DNA of 64,000 nt from an uncultured Eubacteriales bacterium (GCA_934525065.1 CAKSYX010000006.1:12984-76983); one strand, 5' to 3'; counted from the stretch's first letter, positions 49,485 through 58,538 are shown. The notes: generated by a model from the sequence alone, not told the origin. Numbers and translations: made by a program.

Positions 49485-50861
49485 TTATTGTCCTTTTGTG
49501 ATAAACGCTGTTGTCAGCGCGAAATATATGAGAAGAGAAACGGCATCAACGACAGTGCTCATAACGGGACCCGTCATGAGGGCAGGGTCAAGTTTTAGAA
49601 GCTTTGCAATCATAGGCAGTGTGCAGCCCATCATTTTGGCAACAATGACAACGCACATGAGCGAAAGGCAAACAACGAGAATAACGCTGTTGCCGGTGTC
49701 GCCGCCGGTGACAGCTCTGACAATAAGCATACGGGCCCAGTTGGCAATGGCAAGCACAACGCCGCAGATTACGGAAACGCGAACCTCCTTCCAAAGAACG
49801 CGGAAGTAGTCCTTGATTTTAATCTCGCCGAGGGCAAGACCGCGAATGATGAGCGTTGAAGCCTGAGAACCGGAGTTTCCGCCCGTACCCATGAGCATAG
49901 GTATACAGGCCGTGAGCCCGGCAACGGCCGCAAGCTGGTTTTCAAACCCTTCGATGATTTGCCCGGTGAAGGTTGAGGAGATCATAAGAATCAGCAGCCA
50001 CGGCATACGGTTTTTTGCAAGAGTGAGAACATTGGTTTTGAGATACTCGTCATCGGACGGGCGCAGCGACGCCATCTTTTCAAAGTCCTCCGTCGCCTCA
50101 TCGTCGATAATGTCAACGATGTCGTCAATCGTGATGATGCCGACAAGGCGTTTTTCCTTGTCAACAACGGGAACACTCAGAAGGTCATATTTTTTTGCGA
50201 GTGCGGCAACATCCTCCTGGTCGTCGAGAGTAGTGACAAAAATGAGCTGTTCGTCGTCGGCCATAATTTCAGTCAGCGGTATGTCCTCATCGTTGAGGAT
50301 GAGACGCCGCAGCGGAATTGTTCCGACAAGGTGACGTTTGTCGTCGATAACATAGCAGGTGTAGATAGTCTCCTTGTCAACGCCGGTTCTGCGTATGTTT
50401 TTTATTGCTTCGCCAACGGTGAGGCGGTCGTGCAGCTCAACCATTTCGGTGGTCATGACGCTGCCGGCAGAGTTGTCGGGATATTCAAGCAGGCGGTTGA
50501 TGGTTTCGCGTGTCTCCTTGTCGGTGTGCTCAAGAATACGCTTGACCATTGAGGCCGGAACCTCTTCAAGAAGGTCAACGGCATCGTCAACAAAAAGGTC
50601 GTCCATCAGCCGTTCGATTTCGCGGTCGGTGAAAAGTGCAATGATCTCAGCCTGGCGGTCGGTGTCAAGGTAAGCAAAAACGTCTGCCGAGTTGTCCTTC
50701 GGAAGAATACGGAAAACCGTGACGCAGGTCTGTGGCTCATCGATGCTCATGATGAATTCCGCAATATCGGGATATGCCATGTCAACGAGCTCATCGCGCA
50801 GAGTTTTATACTGACGTTTTTCAACAAGAGAGTGAAGGCTCTCAAAAACGGATTCGTCCAT
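49485..50861 (-). CDS. mgtE: Magnesium transporter MgtE
   Basis: MgtE is a Mg2+-gated Mg2+ channel. The 458-residue protein has the N domain of alpha repeats (residues 1-130), two CBS domains (about 135-255; VVDKEKRLVGIITIDDIVDIID), a plug helix and five membrane helices with the pore signature PMLMGTGGNSGSQAS. The Asp/Glu-rich CBS and N-domain sites sense Mg2+. GGTGA lies five bases before the ATG. It is first in a four-gene minus-strand operon and is preceded by a leader ORF within a foldable RNA. Confidence 0.96.
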   Translation of the reverse strand: MDESVFESLHSLVEKRQYKTLRDELVDMAYPDIAEFIMSIDEPQTCVTVFRILPKDNSADVFAYLDTDRQAEIIALFTDREIERLMDDLFVDDAVDLLEEVPASMVKRILEHTDKETRETINRLLEYPDNSAGSVMTTEMVELHDRLTVGEAIKNIRRTGVDKETIYTCYVIDDKRHLVGTIPLRRLILNDEDIPLTEIMADDEQLIFVTTLDDQEDVAALAKKYDLLSVPVVDKEKRLVGIITIDDIVDIIDDEATEDFEKMASLRPSDDEYLKTNVLTLAKNRMPWLLILMISSTFTGQIIEGFENQLAAVAGLTACIPMLMGTGGNSGSQASTLIIRGLALGEIKIKDYFRVLWKEVRVSVICGVVLAIANWARMLIVRAVTGGDTGNSVILVVCLSLMCVVIVAKMMGCTLPMIAKLLKLDPALMTGPVMSTVVDAVSLLIYFALTTAFITKGQ

Positions 50862-51047
50862 GGAATCACCATCTTTCTTTTAGCGGCGCAGGACGAAAAG
50901 GAAGTCTGCGCCAACGGATTTTTTGATACATAATCGCCCTTTAGGGTTGCCGTCCGTATCCATGCAGACTCACCTTCTTTCTTGGAAAAATGCAGCTTTC
51001 TGTGTTTTCTGAGTTTAAGAAAGCAGATCAAGCGATAATAAACTTTA
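50862..51047 (-). ncRNA. Structured mgtE leader with mutually exclusive stems
   Basis: On the minus-strand RNA, AGTCTGC (near 50964-50970) can pair with GCAGACT, closing a fold that contains GATAC/GTATC and a CCC-TAAA-GGG hairpin. The same GCAG region can instead pair as GGCGCAG/CTGCGCC, a GC-rich hairpin right before mgtE. Further upstream, CTTTCTT pairs with AAGAAAG next to the leader-ORF ribosome site. The two main stems exclude each other, as in a switch. It does not fit the M-box consensus. Confidence 0.55.
50880..50963 (-). CDS. Candidate 27-residue leader peptide upstream of mgtE
   Basis: An ATG at 50963, seven bases after AAGGTG, opens a 27-codon frame that ends in TAA 18 bases before the mgtE start. 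The peptide begins MDTDGNPKGRL and ends FLFVLRR: acidic and proline-containing at the start, basic at the end. Enterobacterial MgtL, which controls Mg2+ uptake by translation stalling at low Mg2+, has the same trend but no sequence similarity. The last codons lie in one arm of a hairpin before mgtE. It could also be an accidental frame in a riboswitch. Confidence 0.5.
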   Translation of the reverse strand: MDTDGNPKGRLCIKKSVGADFLFVLRR

Positions 51048-51053
51048 CCAGAT

Positions 51054-51083
51054 ATTCTACAATATTTTTTCATGCAAAGTCAA
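51054..51083 (-). promoter_or_regulatory. Promoter of the mgtE operon
   Basis: TTGACT (51078-51083) and TAGAAT (51054-51059) on the minus strand with 18 bases between, giving a leader of about 185 bases. Confidence 0.65.
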
Positions 51084-51137
51084 TATAATTTGATTTAATA
51101 TATCGTTAGAAAAGTGTAGATTTTTTTATAAATATGT

Positions 51138-51215
51138 GATATTATACTTGTTATAGCAGTTATGAGTTTTTCTCATATGTACGCTTGTAAACATTCTAAC
51201 GGCGTTTTTGCCGTT
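51138..51215 (+). promoter_or_regulatory. Putative hydrogenase-operon promoter and leader hairpin
   Basis: An extended -10 (TGATATTAT, -10 at 51140-51145) is present; the -35 is poor. A perfect hairpin, AACGGC (51198-51203) with GCCGTT (51210-51215), ends directly before AAAGGAGG of hndA and may affect initiation or mRNA stability. Confidence 0.35.
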
Positions 51216-51233
51216 AAAGGAGGATAAAAATCA

Positions 51234-51728
51234 ATGCTCAAAAAAATCAGCAACATTCCTTTTTCGGGGACTAAAGAGCAGGAAGAAAAGCTGAAAAAAG
51301 AGATTGCCGAGTGCGCCGGAGACAAAAGCCGGCTCATGCACGTTATGCAGGTTGCACAGGAAATTTACGGCTATCTCCCCTTTGAAGTCCAGCAGATGAT
51401 TGCTGACGGCATGGGTGTTCCGCTCGAAAAGGTCTACGGAGTTGCAACGTTTTACGCTCAGTTTGCGCTCTCGCCGAAGGGTGCTTATGCAATTTCGGTC
51501 TGCCTCGGAACCGCCTGCTACGTCAAAGGCTCGCAGGAAATTCTCGATGAGCTTTCCGCTCAGCTCGGAATCGGTGCGGAGGAATGCACTCCGGACGGAA
51601 GGTTTTCGCTCACCGCCTGCCGTTGCATCGGTGCCTGCGGTCTTGCTCCGGTAATCACCGTCAACGATGACGTTTACGGAAAAATTACCGCGGCCGATGT
51701 CAAGGGTATCCTTGAAAAGTATCAGTAA
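51234..51728 (+). CDS. hndA: NuoE-like [2Fe-2S] subunit of NAD(P)-linked [FeFe] hydrogenase
   Basis: The 164-residue thioredoxin-like ferredoxin carries electrons between the NuoF-type flavoprotein and other clusters. Cluster cysteines are in CLGTACYVKGS and ACRCIGACGLAP (C-x4-C ... C-x3-C). The N-terminal helical part (MHVMQVAQEIYGYLPFEVQQMIADGMG) is typical of NuoE/HydC/HndA. AAAGGAGG precedes the ATG. It is the first gene of the hydrogenase operon. Confidence 0.94.
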   Translation: MLKKISNIPFSGTKEQEEKLKKEIAECAGDKSRLMHVMQVAQEIYGYLPFEVQQMIADGMGVPLEKVYGVATFYAQFALSPKGAYAISVCLGTACYVKGSQEILDELSAQLGIGAEECTPDGRFSLTACRCIGACGLAPVITVNDDVYGKITAADVKGILEKYQ

Positions 51729-52261
51729 TGCGAGAACTGTCGCTTAATGTTCTTGATATCGCTCAAAATTCAGTTGCCGCAAACTCGAGCCTTGTGACGA
51801 TCGAAGCCAGGGAAAACACCGCTCAAAATGAATTGATGCTGTGTGTGAGCGACAACGGAAAGGGTATGACAAAAGAACAGCTTGAAGCTGTTCGCGACCC
51901 GTTTTTTACAACAAGAACAACAAGAAAGGTCGGTCTCGGTGTTCCGCTCTTCAAAATGGCGGCGGAAATGACCGGTGGAAGCTTTTCAATTGAAAGCGAG
52001 GTCGGAAAAGGAACACGGACGACCGCTGTTTTTAAAACCGATAACGTTGACTTCACTCCCTTGGGTGACATGACAGGCACCGTTGTTGCGCTCATCACGA
52101 TGAATCCGCAGATGGATTTCATATATCGCTTTCAAAAGGACGAAAAACTTTTTGAGCTTGACACGAGGGAACTTCGGAAGATCCTCAAAGACGTTTCGTT
52201 TTCAGAACCGAGCATTGCTCAGTGGCTCGCTGAGTATATAAGAGAGAATACATCATTTTGA
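51728..52261 (+). CDS. HATPase_c-domain protein encoded within the hydrogenase operon
   Basis: The 177-residue protein is a stand-alone GHKL ATPase domain: N-box (LDIAQNSVAANSS), G1 (CVSDNGKGM), F-box (DPFFTTRTTR), G2 (KVGLGVPLF). There is no histidine-phosphotransfer, sensor or membrane part. It resembles the ATP-binding domain of histidine kinases or anti-sigma serine kinases. It starts in the stop of hndA (TAATG), so it is translated with the hydrogenase. Related genes are found in clostridial hydrogenase clusters; the role is not known to me. Confidence 0.85.
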   Translation: MRELSLNVLDIAQNSVAANSSLVTIEARENTAQNELMLCVSDNGKGMTKEQLEAVRDPFFTTRTTRKVGLGVPLFKMAAEMTGGSFSIESEVGKGTRTTAVFKTDNVDFTPLGDMTGTVVALITMNPQMDFIYRFQKDEKLFELDTRELRKILKDVSFSEPSIAQWLAEYIRENTSF

Positions 52262-52300
52262 AAAGACTATTTAATGCATTTAACGGAGGTGCACTGAATA

Positions 52301-52672
52301 ATGAAAACAATCGAAGAACTCATGGCGCTCAGAGATGCCGCAAAAGCAAAAATGACCGCCAGAGACGATTCAACCGCTGTCACAAGAATCGTGGTCGGAA
52401 TGGCTACCTGCGGAATCGCAGCCGGCGCAAGACCCGTTATGAACAGATTTGTTGAAGAAATTGCAAAAAGGAACCTTGCTCATGTCACCGTTGCGCAGAC
52501 AGGCTGCATCGGTATGTGCCAGTATGAGCCGATCGTTGAGGTCATGGAGCCGGGCAAGGAAAAGGTTACATATGTAAAAATGACGGAAGAAAAGGCTTCA
52601 AGAGTTGTTGTTGAGCATATCGTCAACGGCAATCCCGTGGCGGAATACACGGTCGGAGCCGCAACAAAATAA
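52301..52672 (+). CDS. hndB: HndB-like [2Fe-2S] thioredoxin-fold subunit
   Basis: The 123-residue protein has a thioredoxin-like ferredoxin domain with cysteines in VVGMATCGIAAGA and AQTGCIGMCQYEP. This matches HndB of NADP-reducing hydrogenases, a small electron-transfer or structural subunit. GGAGGTG lies before the ATG, and the gene is 12 bases before hndC. Confidence 0.88.
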   Translation: MKTIEELMALRDAAKAKMTARDDSTAVTRIVVGMATCGIAAGARPVMNRFVEEIAKRNLAHVTVAQTGCIGMCQYEPIVEVMEPGKEKVTYVKMTEEKASRVVVEHIVNGNPVAEYTVGAATK

Positions 52673-52684
52673 GGAGGTAACAAA

Positions 52685-54493
52685 ATGTATCGTTCACACG
52701 TGCTTGTTTGCGGCGGTACCGGTTGTACCTCTTCAAACTCACCGGCAATCATTGAAGCGCTTGAAAAAGAAATCAAGCTCAAGGGTCTTGAAAATGAAAT
52801 CAAGGTTATCCGCACAGGCTGCTTCGGTCTTTGCGCTCTCGGCCCCATTATGATTGTTTATCCCGAAGGCTGCTTTTATTCGCAGGTCAAGGTTGAGGAT
52901 GTTCCCGAAATTGTTGAAGAACATCTTCTCAAAGGCCGCGTGGTCAAGCATCTTCTTTATCAGGAGACTGTTCACGACTCAGTCGTCAAGCCGCTTAAAG
53001 AAACAGACTTCTATAAAAAACAGCACAGAATTGCTCTTCGCAACTGCGGAGTAATCAACCCTGAAGACATCAACGAATATATTGCATACGACGGCTATCA
53101 GGCTCTTGCAAAGTGCCTGACCGAGCTTACTCCGGAGCAGGTTATTCAAATCGTCAAGGATTCCGGCTTGCGCGGAAGAGGCGGCGGCGGATTCCCGACC
53201 GGCCTCAAGTGGAGCTTTACTGCGGCCAATAAAGCCGATCAGAAATACGTTGTCTGCAACGCCGATGAGGGTGACCCGGGTGCATTCATGGACAGAAGCG
53301 TTCTCGAAGGCGACCCCCACTGCATCGTTGAAGCGATGGCAATCTGCGGCTACGCCACAGGCGCAACCGAAGGCTATATTTATGTCCGCGCCGAGTATCC
53401 CATCGCAGTTAAGCGCCTTAAAATAGCTATCGGTCAGGCAAGGGAAATGGGACTTCTCGGAAAGAATATCTTCGGCTCGGGCTTTGACTTTAACCTTCAC
53501 GTCAAGCTTGGTGCAGGTGCTTTCGTCTGCGGCGAAGAGACCGCACTCATGACATCAATTGAGGGCAACCGCGGTGAGCCGAGACCCCGTCCGCCTTATC
53601 CTGCGGTCAAGGGACTTTTCGGAAAGCCGACAACTGAAAACAACGTTGAAACCTTTGCCAATATTCCGACTATCATCCGTGAGGGTGCAGAATACTTTGC
53701 CGCAATGGGTACCGAAAAATCAAAGGGAACCAAGGTTTTCGCCCTCGGCGGAAAAATCGCCAATACCGGACTTGTTGAAATCCCGATGGGCACGACCCTT
53801 CGCGAGATCATTGAAGAAATCGGCGGCGGAATCCCGAACGGAAAGAAGTTCAAAGCCGCTCAGACCGGCGGACCCTCCGGCGGCTGTATTCCTGCTTCGC
53901 TCATTGACACTCCGATCGACTACGACAATCTCACCGCAATCGGCTGCATGATGGGTTCAGGCGGACTAATTGTTATGGACGAGGACAACTGCATGGTCGA
54001 TATCGCCAAGTTCTTCCTCAACTTCACCGTTGATGAATCCTGCGGAAAGTGCACTCCATGCCGTGTCGGAACAAAAAGACTTCTTGAAATGCTCGATAAA
54101 GTCACCGACGGCAAGGCAACGCTCGAGGATCTTGACAAGATTGAAGACCTCTGCCATTATATCAAAGAAAACTCGCTCTGCGGCCTTGGCCAGACTGCTC
54201 CGAACCCAGTTCTTGCAACGCTCAAATTCTTCCGTGAGGAGTATGTCGCCCATGTTGTTGACAAAAAGTGCCCGGCCGGCGTCTGCAAGCACCTGCTTAA
54301 ATATTCAATTGTCAAGGACAACTGCTTCGGCTGCGGCCTTTGCGCAAGAAAGTGTCCCGTAGGCGCGATAACCAAGTCCGATTACACAGCTCCCGGCAAG
54401 AAACTCCCGGCGTTTGAAATTGATTCAAACAAGTGCGTCAAGTGCGGAGTTTGCATGGACGGCTGTAAGTTCAAAGCAATCGTTAAGGGTTAA
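52685..54493 (+). CDS. hndC: NuoF-like NAD(P)H-binding flavoprotein subunit of the hydrogenase
   Basis: The 602-residue subunit binds FMN and NAD(P)H. Order: N-terminal thioredoxin-like [2Fe-2S] domain (residues 1-110; CGGTGCTSSN, RTGCFGLCALGP), the FMN/NADH domain (GLRGRGGGGFPTGLKW, CNADEGDPGAFMDR, GAGAFVCGEETAL), an SLBB domain, the [4Fe-4S] motif ESCGKCTPCRVGT, and a C-terminal two-cluster ferredoxin (CFGCGLCARKCP, CVKCGVCMDGC). This is the HydB/HndC architecture of electron-bifurcating hydrogenases. AAGGAGG precedes the ATG. Confidence 0.95.
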   Translation: MYRSHVLVCGGTGCTSSNSPAIIEALEKEIKLKGLENEIKVIRTGCFGLCALGPIMIVYPEGCFYSQVKVEDVPEIVEEHLLKGRVVKHLLYQETVHDSVVKPLKETDFYKKQHRIALRNCGVINPEDINEYIAYDGYQALAKCLTELTPEQVIQIVKDSGLRGRGGGGFPTGLKWSFTAANKADQKYVVCNADEGDPGAFMDRSVLEGDPHCIVEAMAICGYATGATEGYIYVRAEYPIAVKRLKIAIGQAREMGLLGKNIFGSGFDFNLHVKLGAGAFVCGEETALMTSIEGNRGEPRPRPPYPAVKGLFGKPTTENNVETFANIPTIIREGAEYFAAMGTEKSKGTKVFALGGKIANTGLVEIPMGTTLREIIEEIGGGIPNGKKFKAAQTGGPSGGCIPASLIDTPIDYDNLTAIGCMMGSGGLIVMDEDNCMVDIAKFFLNFTVDESCGKCTPCRVGTKRLLEMLDKVTDGKATLEDLDKIEDLCHYIKENSLCGLGQTAPNPVLATLKFFREEYVAHVVDKKCPAGVCKHLLKYSIVKDNCFGCGLCARKCPVGAITKSDYTAPGKKLPAFEIDSNKCVKCGVCMDGCKFKAIVKG

Positions 54494-54506
54494 GGAGGTG
54501 CCGACG

Positions 54507-56261
54507 ATGGAAGACAGAATGCTTAACATTAAAATCAACAATATGGAGCTTACCGTGCCGTACGGCACAACAATTCTTGAGGCTGCAAGAATGGCCGGAA
54601 TCGAAATTCCGACTCTTTGCTTCCTCAAGGACATCAACGAGATCGGTGCCTGCCGAATCTGCATGGTTGAAGTCAAGGGCGCAAGGAGCCTTGTTGCCGC
54701 CTGCGTTTATCCTATTGAAAGAGACGGAACGGAAATTTTTACCAATACCAAGAAGGTCCGCGATTCAAGAAAAAGGACCCTTGAACTTATCCTTTCAACT
54801 CACGATAAAAAGTGCCTTTCGTGCGTACGCAGCGGAACCTGCGAGCTTCAGCAGCTTTGTAAGGAATTCGGCGTTGACGATGAAAGCCGCTTTGAGGGCG
54901 AGATGGTTCACTATAAGTTTGACGATTCCGCCGCCCACATGGTTAGAGACAACAACAAGTGTATCCTTTGCCGTCGCTGCATTGCCGCCTGCAATCAGCA
55001 GGGCATTTCGGTCATCGGCGCGAACGCAAGAGGTTTTGACACTCATATTTCCTCTGCCTTCGACAAGGACCTTGCCGATGTATCCTGCATTTCCTGCGGC
55101 CAGTGCATAGTCAACTGTCCCACCGGAGCCATCGTTGAAAAGGACGATACCGGAAAGGTGCTTGAAGCAATCAATGATCCTGAAAAGTTTGTCATTGTCA
55201 ACACCGCTCCGTCAATCAGAGCGACCCTGGGCGAAGCCTTCGGAATGCATATCGGAACCAATGTTGAGGGCAAGATGGTTGCCGCTCTTCGCAGACTAGG
55301 CTTTGACAAGGTGTTCGACACCGATTTTGCCGCCGACCTTACCATTATGGAAGAAGCGAACGAGCTTATTGAACGTATTAACGACGGCGGAGTTCTTCCG
55401 ATGATCACTTCCTGCTCACCGGGCTGGATCAAGTATTGCGAACACTACTTCCCCGATCAGCTTGACCACCTTTCCTCCTGCAAATCTCCGCAGCAGATGT
55501 TCGGTGCAATAATGAAAACATATTATGCGGAAAAAACGGGTATCGATCCGAAGAACATGGTCGTTGTCGGCGTAATGCCCTGCACGGCGAAGAAATTTGA
55601 AACAAAGCGCGACGGCGAGGCAGCTTCAGGCTATCCGGATGTTGATATAGCCATCACAACAAGAGAGCTTGCGCGCATGATTGAAAGCGCGGGAATCTAC
55701 TTCAGACATCTTCCCGATGAAAAGTTTGACACTCCGTTCGGTGAATCCACCGGTGCTTCAACAATTTTCGGCGCAACCGGAGGCGTTATGGAAGCCGCCT
55801 TGAGAACAGCCGTTGAACAGCTCACCGGAAAAGAACTTGAGGTTGTTGATTTCACTGAAGTCAGAGGTATGGACGGAATCAAGGAGGCCGAATATGACAT
55901 CGGCGGAAAGAAGGTCAAGGTTGCCGTTGCGAGCGGAACCAAGAACGCCAAGGTTCTCATGGACGATGTCAGAAGCGGAAAGAGCGAATATCTCTTTATT
56001 GAGATAATGGGCTGCCCGGGCGGCTGCATCAACGGCGGCGGTCAGCCGATTCAGCACGCAGTTGTCAGAAATTTCGTTGACCTCAAGGCGAGAAGAGCCG
56101 AGGCTCTTTATCAGGCAGACGCGAATAATCCAAAGAGAAAGTCTCATGAAAATGAGACGATCAAGCAGCTTTATAAAGAATATCTCGGTGAGCCGGGAAG
56201 CCGTAAGGCTCATAAGATTCTTCACACGTCTTATGTTGCAAGGCCTATGTTCAAAAAGTAA
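54507..56261 (+). CDS. hndD: [FeFe] hydrogenase catalytic subunit
   Basis: The 584-residue enzyme makes or consumes H2. Order: plant-type [2Fe-2S] (CFLKDINEIGACRICMVEV), His-Cys [4Fe-4S] (HDKKCLSCVRSGTCELQ), two [4Fe-4S] clusters (CILCRRCIAAC, CISCGQCIVNC), then the H-cluster domain with motifs L1 TSCSPGW, L2 MPCTAKKFE and L3 EIMGCPGGCINGGGQP, and a small-subunit tail. TSCSPGW in place of TSCCPGW is usual in multimeric group A members. The ATG at 54507 follows AAGGAGG. The operon probably couples NAD(P)H and ferredoxin oxidation to H2 formation. Confidence 0.97.
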   Translation: MEDRMLNIKINNMELTVPYGTTILEAARMAGIEIPTLCFLKDINEIGACRICMVEVKGARSLVAACVYPIERDGTEIFTNTKKVRDSRKRTLELILSTHDKKCLSCVRSGTCELQQLCKEFGVDDESRFEGEMVHYKFDDSAAHMVRDNNKCILCRRCIAACNQQGISVIGANARGFDTHISSAFDKDLADVSCISCGQCIVNCPTGAIVEKDDTGKVLEAINDPEKFVIVNTAPSIRATLGEAFGMHIGTNVEGKMVAALRRLGFDKVFDTDFAADLTIMEEANELIERINDGGVLPMITSCSPGWIKYCEHYFPDQLDHLSSCKSPQQMFGAIMKTYYAEKTGIDPKNMVVVGVMPCTAKKFETKRDGEAASGYPDVDIAITTRELARMIESAGIYFRHLPDEKFDTPFGESTGASTIFGATGGVMEAALRTAVEQLTGKELEVVDFTEVRGMDGIKEAEYDIGGKKVKVAVASGTKNAKVLMDDVRSGKSEYLFIEIMGCPGGCINGGGQPIQHAVVRNFVDLKARRAEALYQADANNPKRKSHENETIKQLYKEYLGEPGSRKAHKILHTSYVARPMFKK

Positions 56262-56272
56262 TTGACGCAATT

Positions 56273-56307
56273 AAAAAGCTTCATCGAAACACCGATGAAG
56301 CTTTTTT
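56273..56307. terminator. Terminator after the hydrogenase operon
   Basis: AAAAAGCTTCATCG (56273-56286) pairs with CGATGAAGCTTTTT (56293-56306). It is symmetrical enough to work for both converging genes. Confidence 0.88.
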
Positions 56308-56324
56308 GTATATGCCTGTTAACT

Positions 56325-58538
56325 TCAGCCGACTTTGATTCTGGTCGAGCACTTTGAAAATTTGTTGCCTTTGACGCTTCCCTTTTTCGCAAGCTTCGCA
56401 TAGCGGATTCCGATTTTGCAGTCCTTTACGGTGTTGGAATCGACCCGAGCTAATTTTGCATCAGTTGTTCTGATGAGAATTCCTGTGCTTGCGGCTGTTT
56501 TAAGCTTTTTGCTCGCCTTGTCTGTTTTGCAGTTGATTTTGTTTGAACTGACTTTTTTGACTGACGCGGAACCGCCAACGCTGATTGCACAGATATCTTT
56601 GAGCGTGGTGTCAATTCGGTTCTCCGAAATTGAGGTAACCGCACTCTTTCCGATAAGCTCAATTCCCGTCATTCCGGGGCTGCAAATATAGTTACTCGAA
56701 ACGCTGCTGAAGCTTGTTTTTCCGTTCAGGCGGATTCCTCTTTCTTTCGGCTTTGAAACGCTGTTGCTGCTTATGCTTTTTCCGCTGCTGTCTTTGATGT
56801 AGATTCCGTTTTTGCAAGCGGAAATCGTGTTGGAAGTGACCGAAACGCCCGTGCAGCCGGTGGTATAAATTCCGGTCGATTTTGAGCTTTTCACTTTGTT
56901 TTGGCTGATCGTCACGTCAGAGCAGGCGTTCGCCGCAATTGCGCAGCCGGAGGAAGAGGAGACAGCGTTGCCTTTAACTGTCGTTTTGCTGCATTTTTTG
57001 TAGGCATATATCGCGTGGTCGCTTGTTTTTGAAAAGGTGTTTTTACTGATTGTGCTGCTTGAACTGTTTCTGATTAAAACGGCATATACACCGCCGGTCG
57101 AAAAGCTGTTTTCGGCGGCAACCGTACCCTTGCTGTCCTCAATGAGCAAAAACATGCCGATTCTTTTGCAGTCTTTGGCGGTGCTGTTGCCTTTGAGAAG
57201 GACGTTGGTGCTGTTTTGCAGCCTTATCATGTTCACCGTCTGCTTTGAACCCCTTTTGGCCGTGTAAAGAAGGGTGTTTCCGCTGACGATGAAGGTTGAT
57301 TTTTCTGAGGAGCTTTTGCTGTATGCGCCGCTTATCTGAATTGCGTGGAAATTCTTTTTTTGTACGCTTGAGGTTATGGTATTGTTCGTGATGCTGACAT
57401 TTTTCATTCTGAAATCGCCGCTGTATTCCTTGCCTTCCTTGTCGGTGGCTTTTTTGATTTTTGCGCCGAAAATTTCAATTCCGTAGGCGTAGGCTCTGGA
57501 ATCATACGTTGTGTCACAGACGGAAATTTTGTTTCCGCTGATTTTCATTTTGCTCTCTGTTTCAAGAACGGTTTCCTCGCTCAGCGGAGCGTAGCAGTTT
57601 TTGAGCGAAGTATCCGTGATGTCTGAAACGCAGATTCCGCTTCCGCAGTCAAGAATGGTGTTGTTTGTAATTTTGCTGTTGCGGTAGTTCATCGTCTTGA
57701 TTGCATAGCCGGATATGTTTTGAAAGGTGTTTTTCGTGAAGACCATGTTTCTGAAATAGTATCCGGCAATTGCCGAATGCGTTCCGCAGCCGCGCGGAAC
57801 GTTTTTGAATTTGCAGCCGGTCACGGTGACATCGGAGGTTGGCGTACCGTCATAAGCGCCGTAGTTGCTGAAATATGCCTCCTTCAGAATGTCAATTTGA
57901 ATTGCTTCGCAGTTTTGGTATGCGTTGATTTTTGAAACGTCCATGTTGTAAAAGCGGCAGTTCTTGACCGTCACGTTTTTTGAAGCGGCAAAGGTGAGCA
58001 GGTGAGTGACGCCGACTGAGTTCTTCATCGTAACGTTTTCAAGCATAACGTTCTGCGCGTGCGCAAAGCGAAGAAAGGAGGAATTGTGCTCAAGCTTTTT
58101 GTCATCGAAAACAGCATTTTTGATTGTGATATTTTTAAAGCCGTCATAGCCTTGCGACACCATTGAGGAAGACCCGAAGCGCAGATACGATGAATTGCAG
58201 TCTTCTTTCCTTGTGAGGACAGAGCCGGAAAAATCAAGCGATATAAAGCTGTATGCATTGATTGAGCTTGAAATAATATATTCGCCCTTCGGAATTACAA
58301 CGGTGAGCGGATTTTCCTCGCTTGCGGTCGAGCGTGCCTTATAAATTGCTCTTTGAAAAGTGTTGCGCGCGTCAAAGCCCTCGGCTGTCGGGTCAAATTC
58401 ATATGTGCCGACTGTTTTTTCCTCGCTGTCGAGAAGCTTAATTTCCGCCCTTTGAGCTTCTTCATCTGCGGCAAAGGCAAAAACGCAGAAGCACGCCGCA
58501 ATAATTATTGCAAAAATTAAAGCCACGGTTTTTTTCAT
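56325..58538 (-). CDS. Exported right-handed beta-helix (NosD/pectate-lyase-like) protein
   Basis: The 737-residue protein has a Sec signal peptide (KKTVALIFAIIIAACFCVFAFAADE) and is then almost wholly parallel beta-helix repeats of about 20-25 residues of the type N-x-V-x-x-C-x-x-GI-x-I (for example ISACKNGIYIKDSSGKSISS). N-terminal AEGFDARNTFQRAIYKARS is the entry of the pectate-lyase-3 superfamily. Such proteins bind or cut polysaccharides; no catalytic site is evident. ATG at 58538 is preferred over GTG at 58547, which is only two bases from AAAGGA. Probably released or wall-associated; no anchor seen. Confidence 0.85.
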   Translation of the reverse strand: MKKTVALIFAIIIAACFCVFAFAADEEAQRAEIKLLDSEEKTVGTYEFDPTAEGFDARNTFQRAIYKARSTASEENPLTVVIPKGEYIISSSINAYSFISLDFSGSVLTRKEDCNSSYLRFGSSSMVSQGYDGFKNITIKNAVFDDKKLEHNSSFLRFAHAQNVMLENVTMKNSVGVTHLLTFAASKNVTVKNCRFYNMDVSKINAYQNCEAIQIDILKEAYFSNYGAYDGTPTSDVTVTGCKFKNVPRGCGTHSAIAGYYFRNMVFTKNTFQNISGYAIKTMNYRNSKITNNTILDCGSGICVSDITDTSLKNCYAPLSEETVLETESKMKISGNKISVCDTTYDSRAYAYGIEIFGAKIKKATDKEGKEYSGDFRMKNVSITNNTITSSVQKKNFHAIQISGAYSKSSSEKSTFIVSGNTLLYTAKRGSKQTVNMIRLQNSTNVLLKGNSTAKDCKRIGMFLLIEDSKGTVAAENSFSTGGVYAVLIRNSSSSTISKNTFSKTSDHAIYAYKKCSKTTVKGNAVSSSSGCAIAANACSDVTISQNKVKSSKSTGIYTTGCTGVSVTSNTISACKNGIYIKDSSGKSISSNSVSKPKERGIRLNGKTSFSSVSSNYICSPGMTGIELIGKSAVTSISENRIDTTLKDICAISVGGSASVKKVSSNKINCKTDKASKKLKTAASTGILIRTTDAKLARVDSNTVKDCKIGIRYAKLAKKGSVKGNKFSKCSTRIKVG

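Noticed and set aside
50862..51047. M-box (ykoK) Mg2+ riboswitch before mgtE
   Set aside because: Only GGTGAG is shared. The conserved GCTGCTGCCC and CGCCAA-GGGT segments are missing, so I describe it as an unassigned leader.
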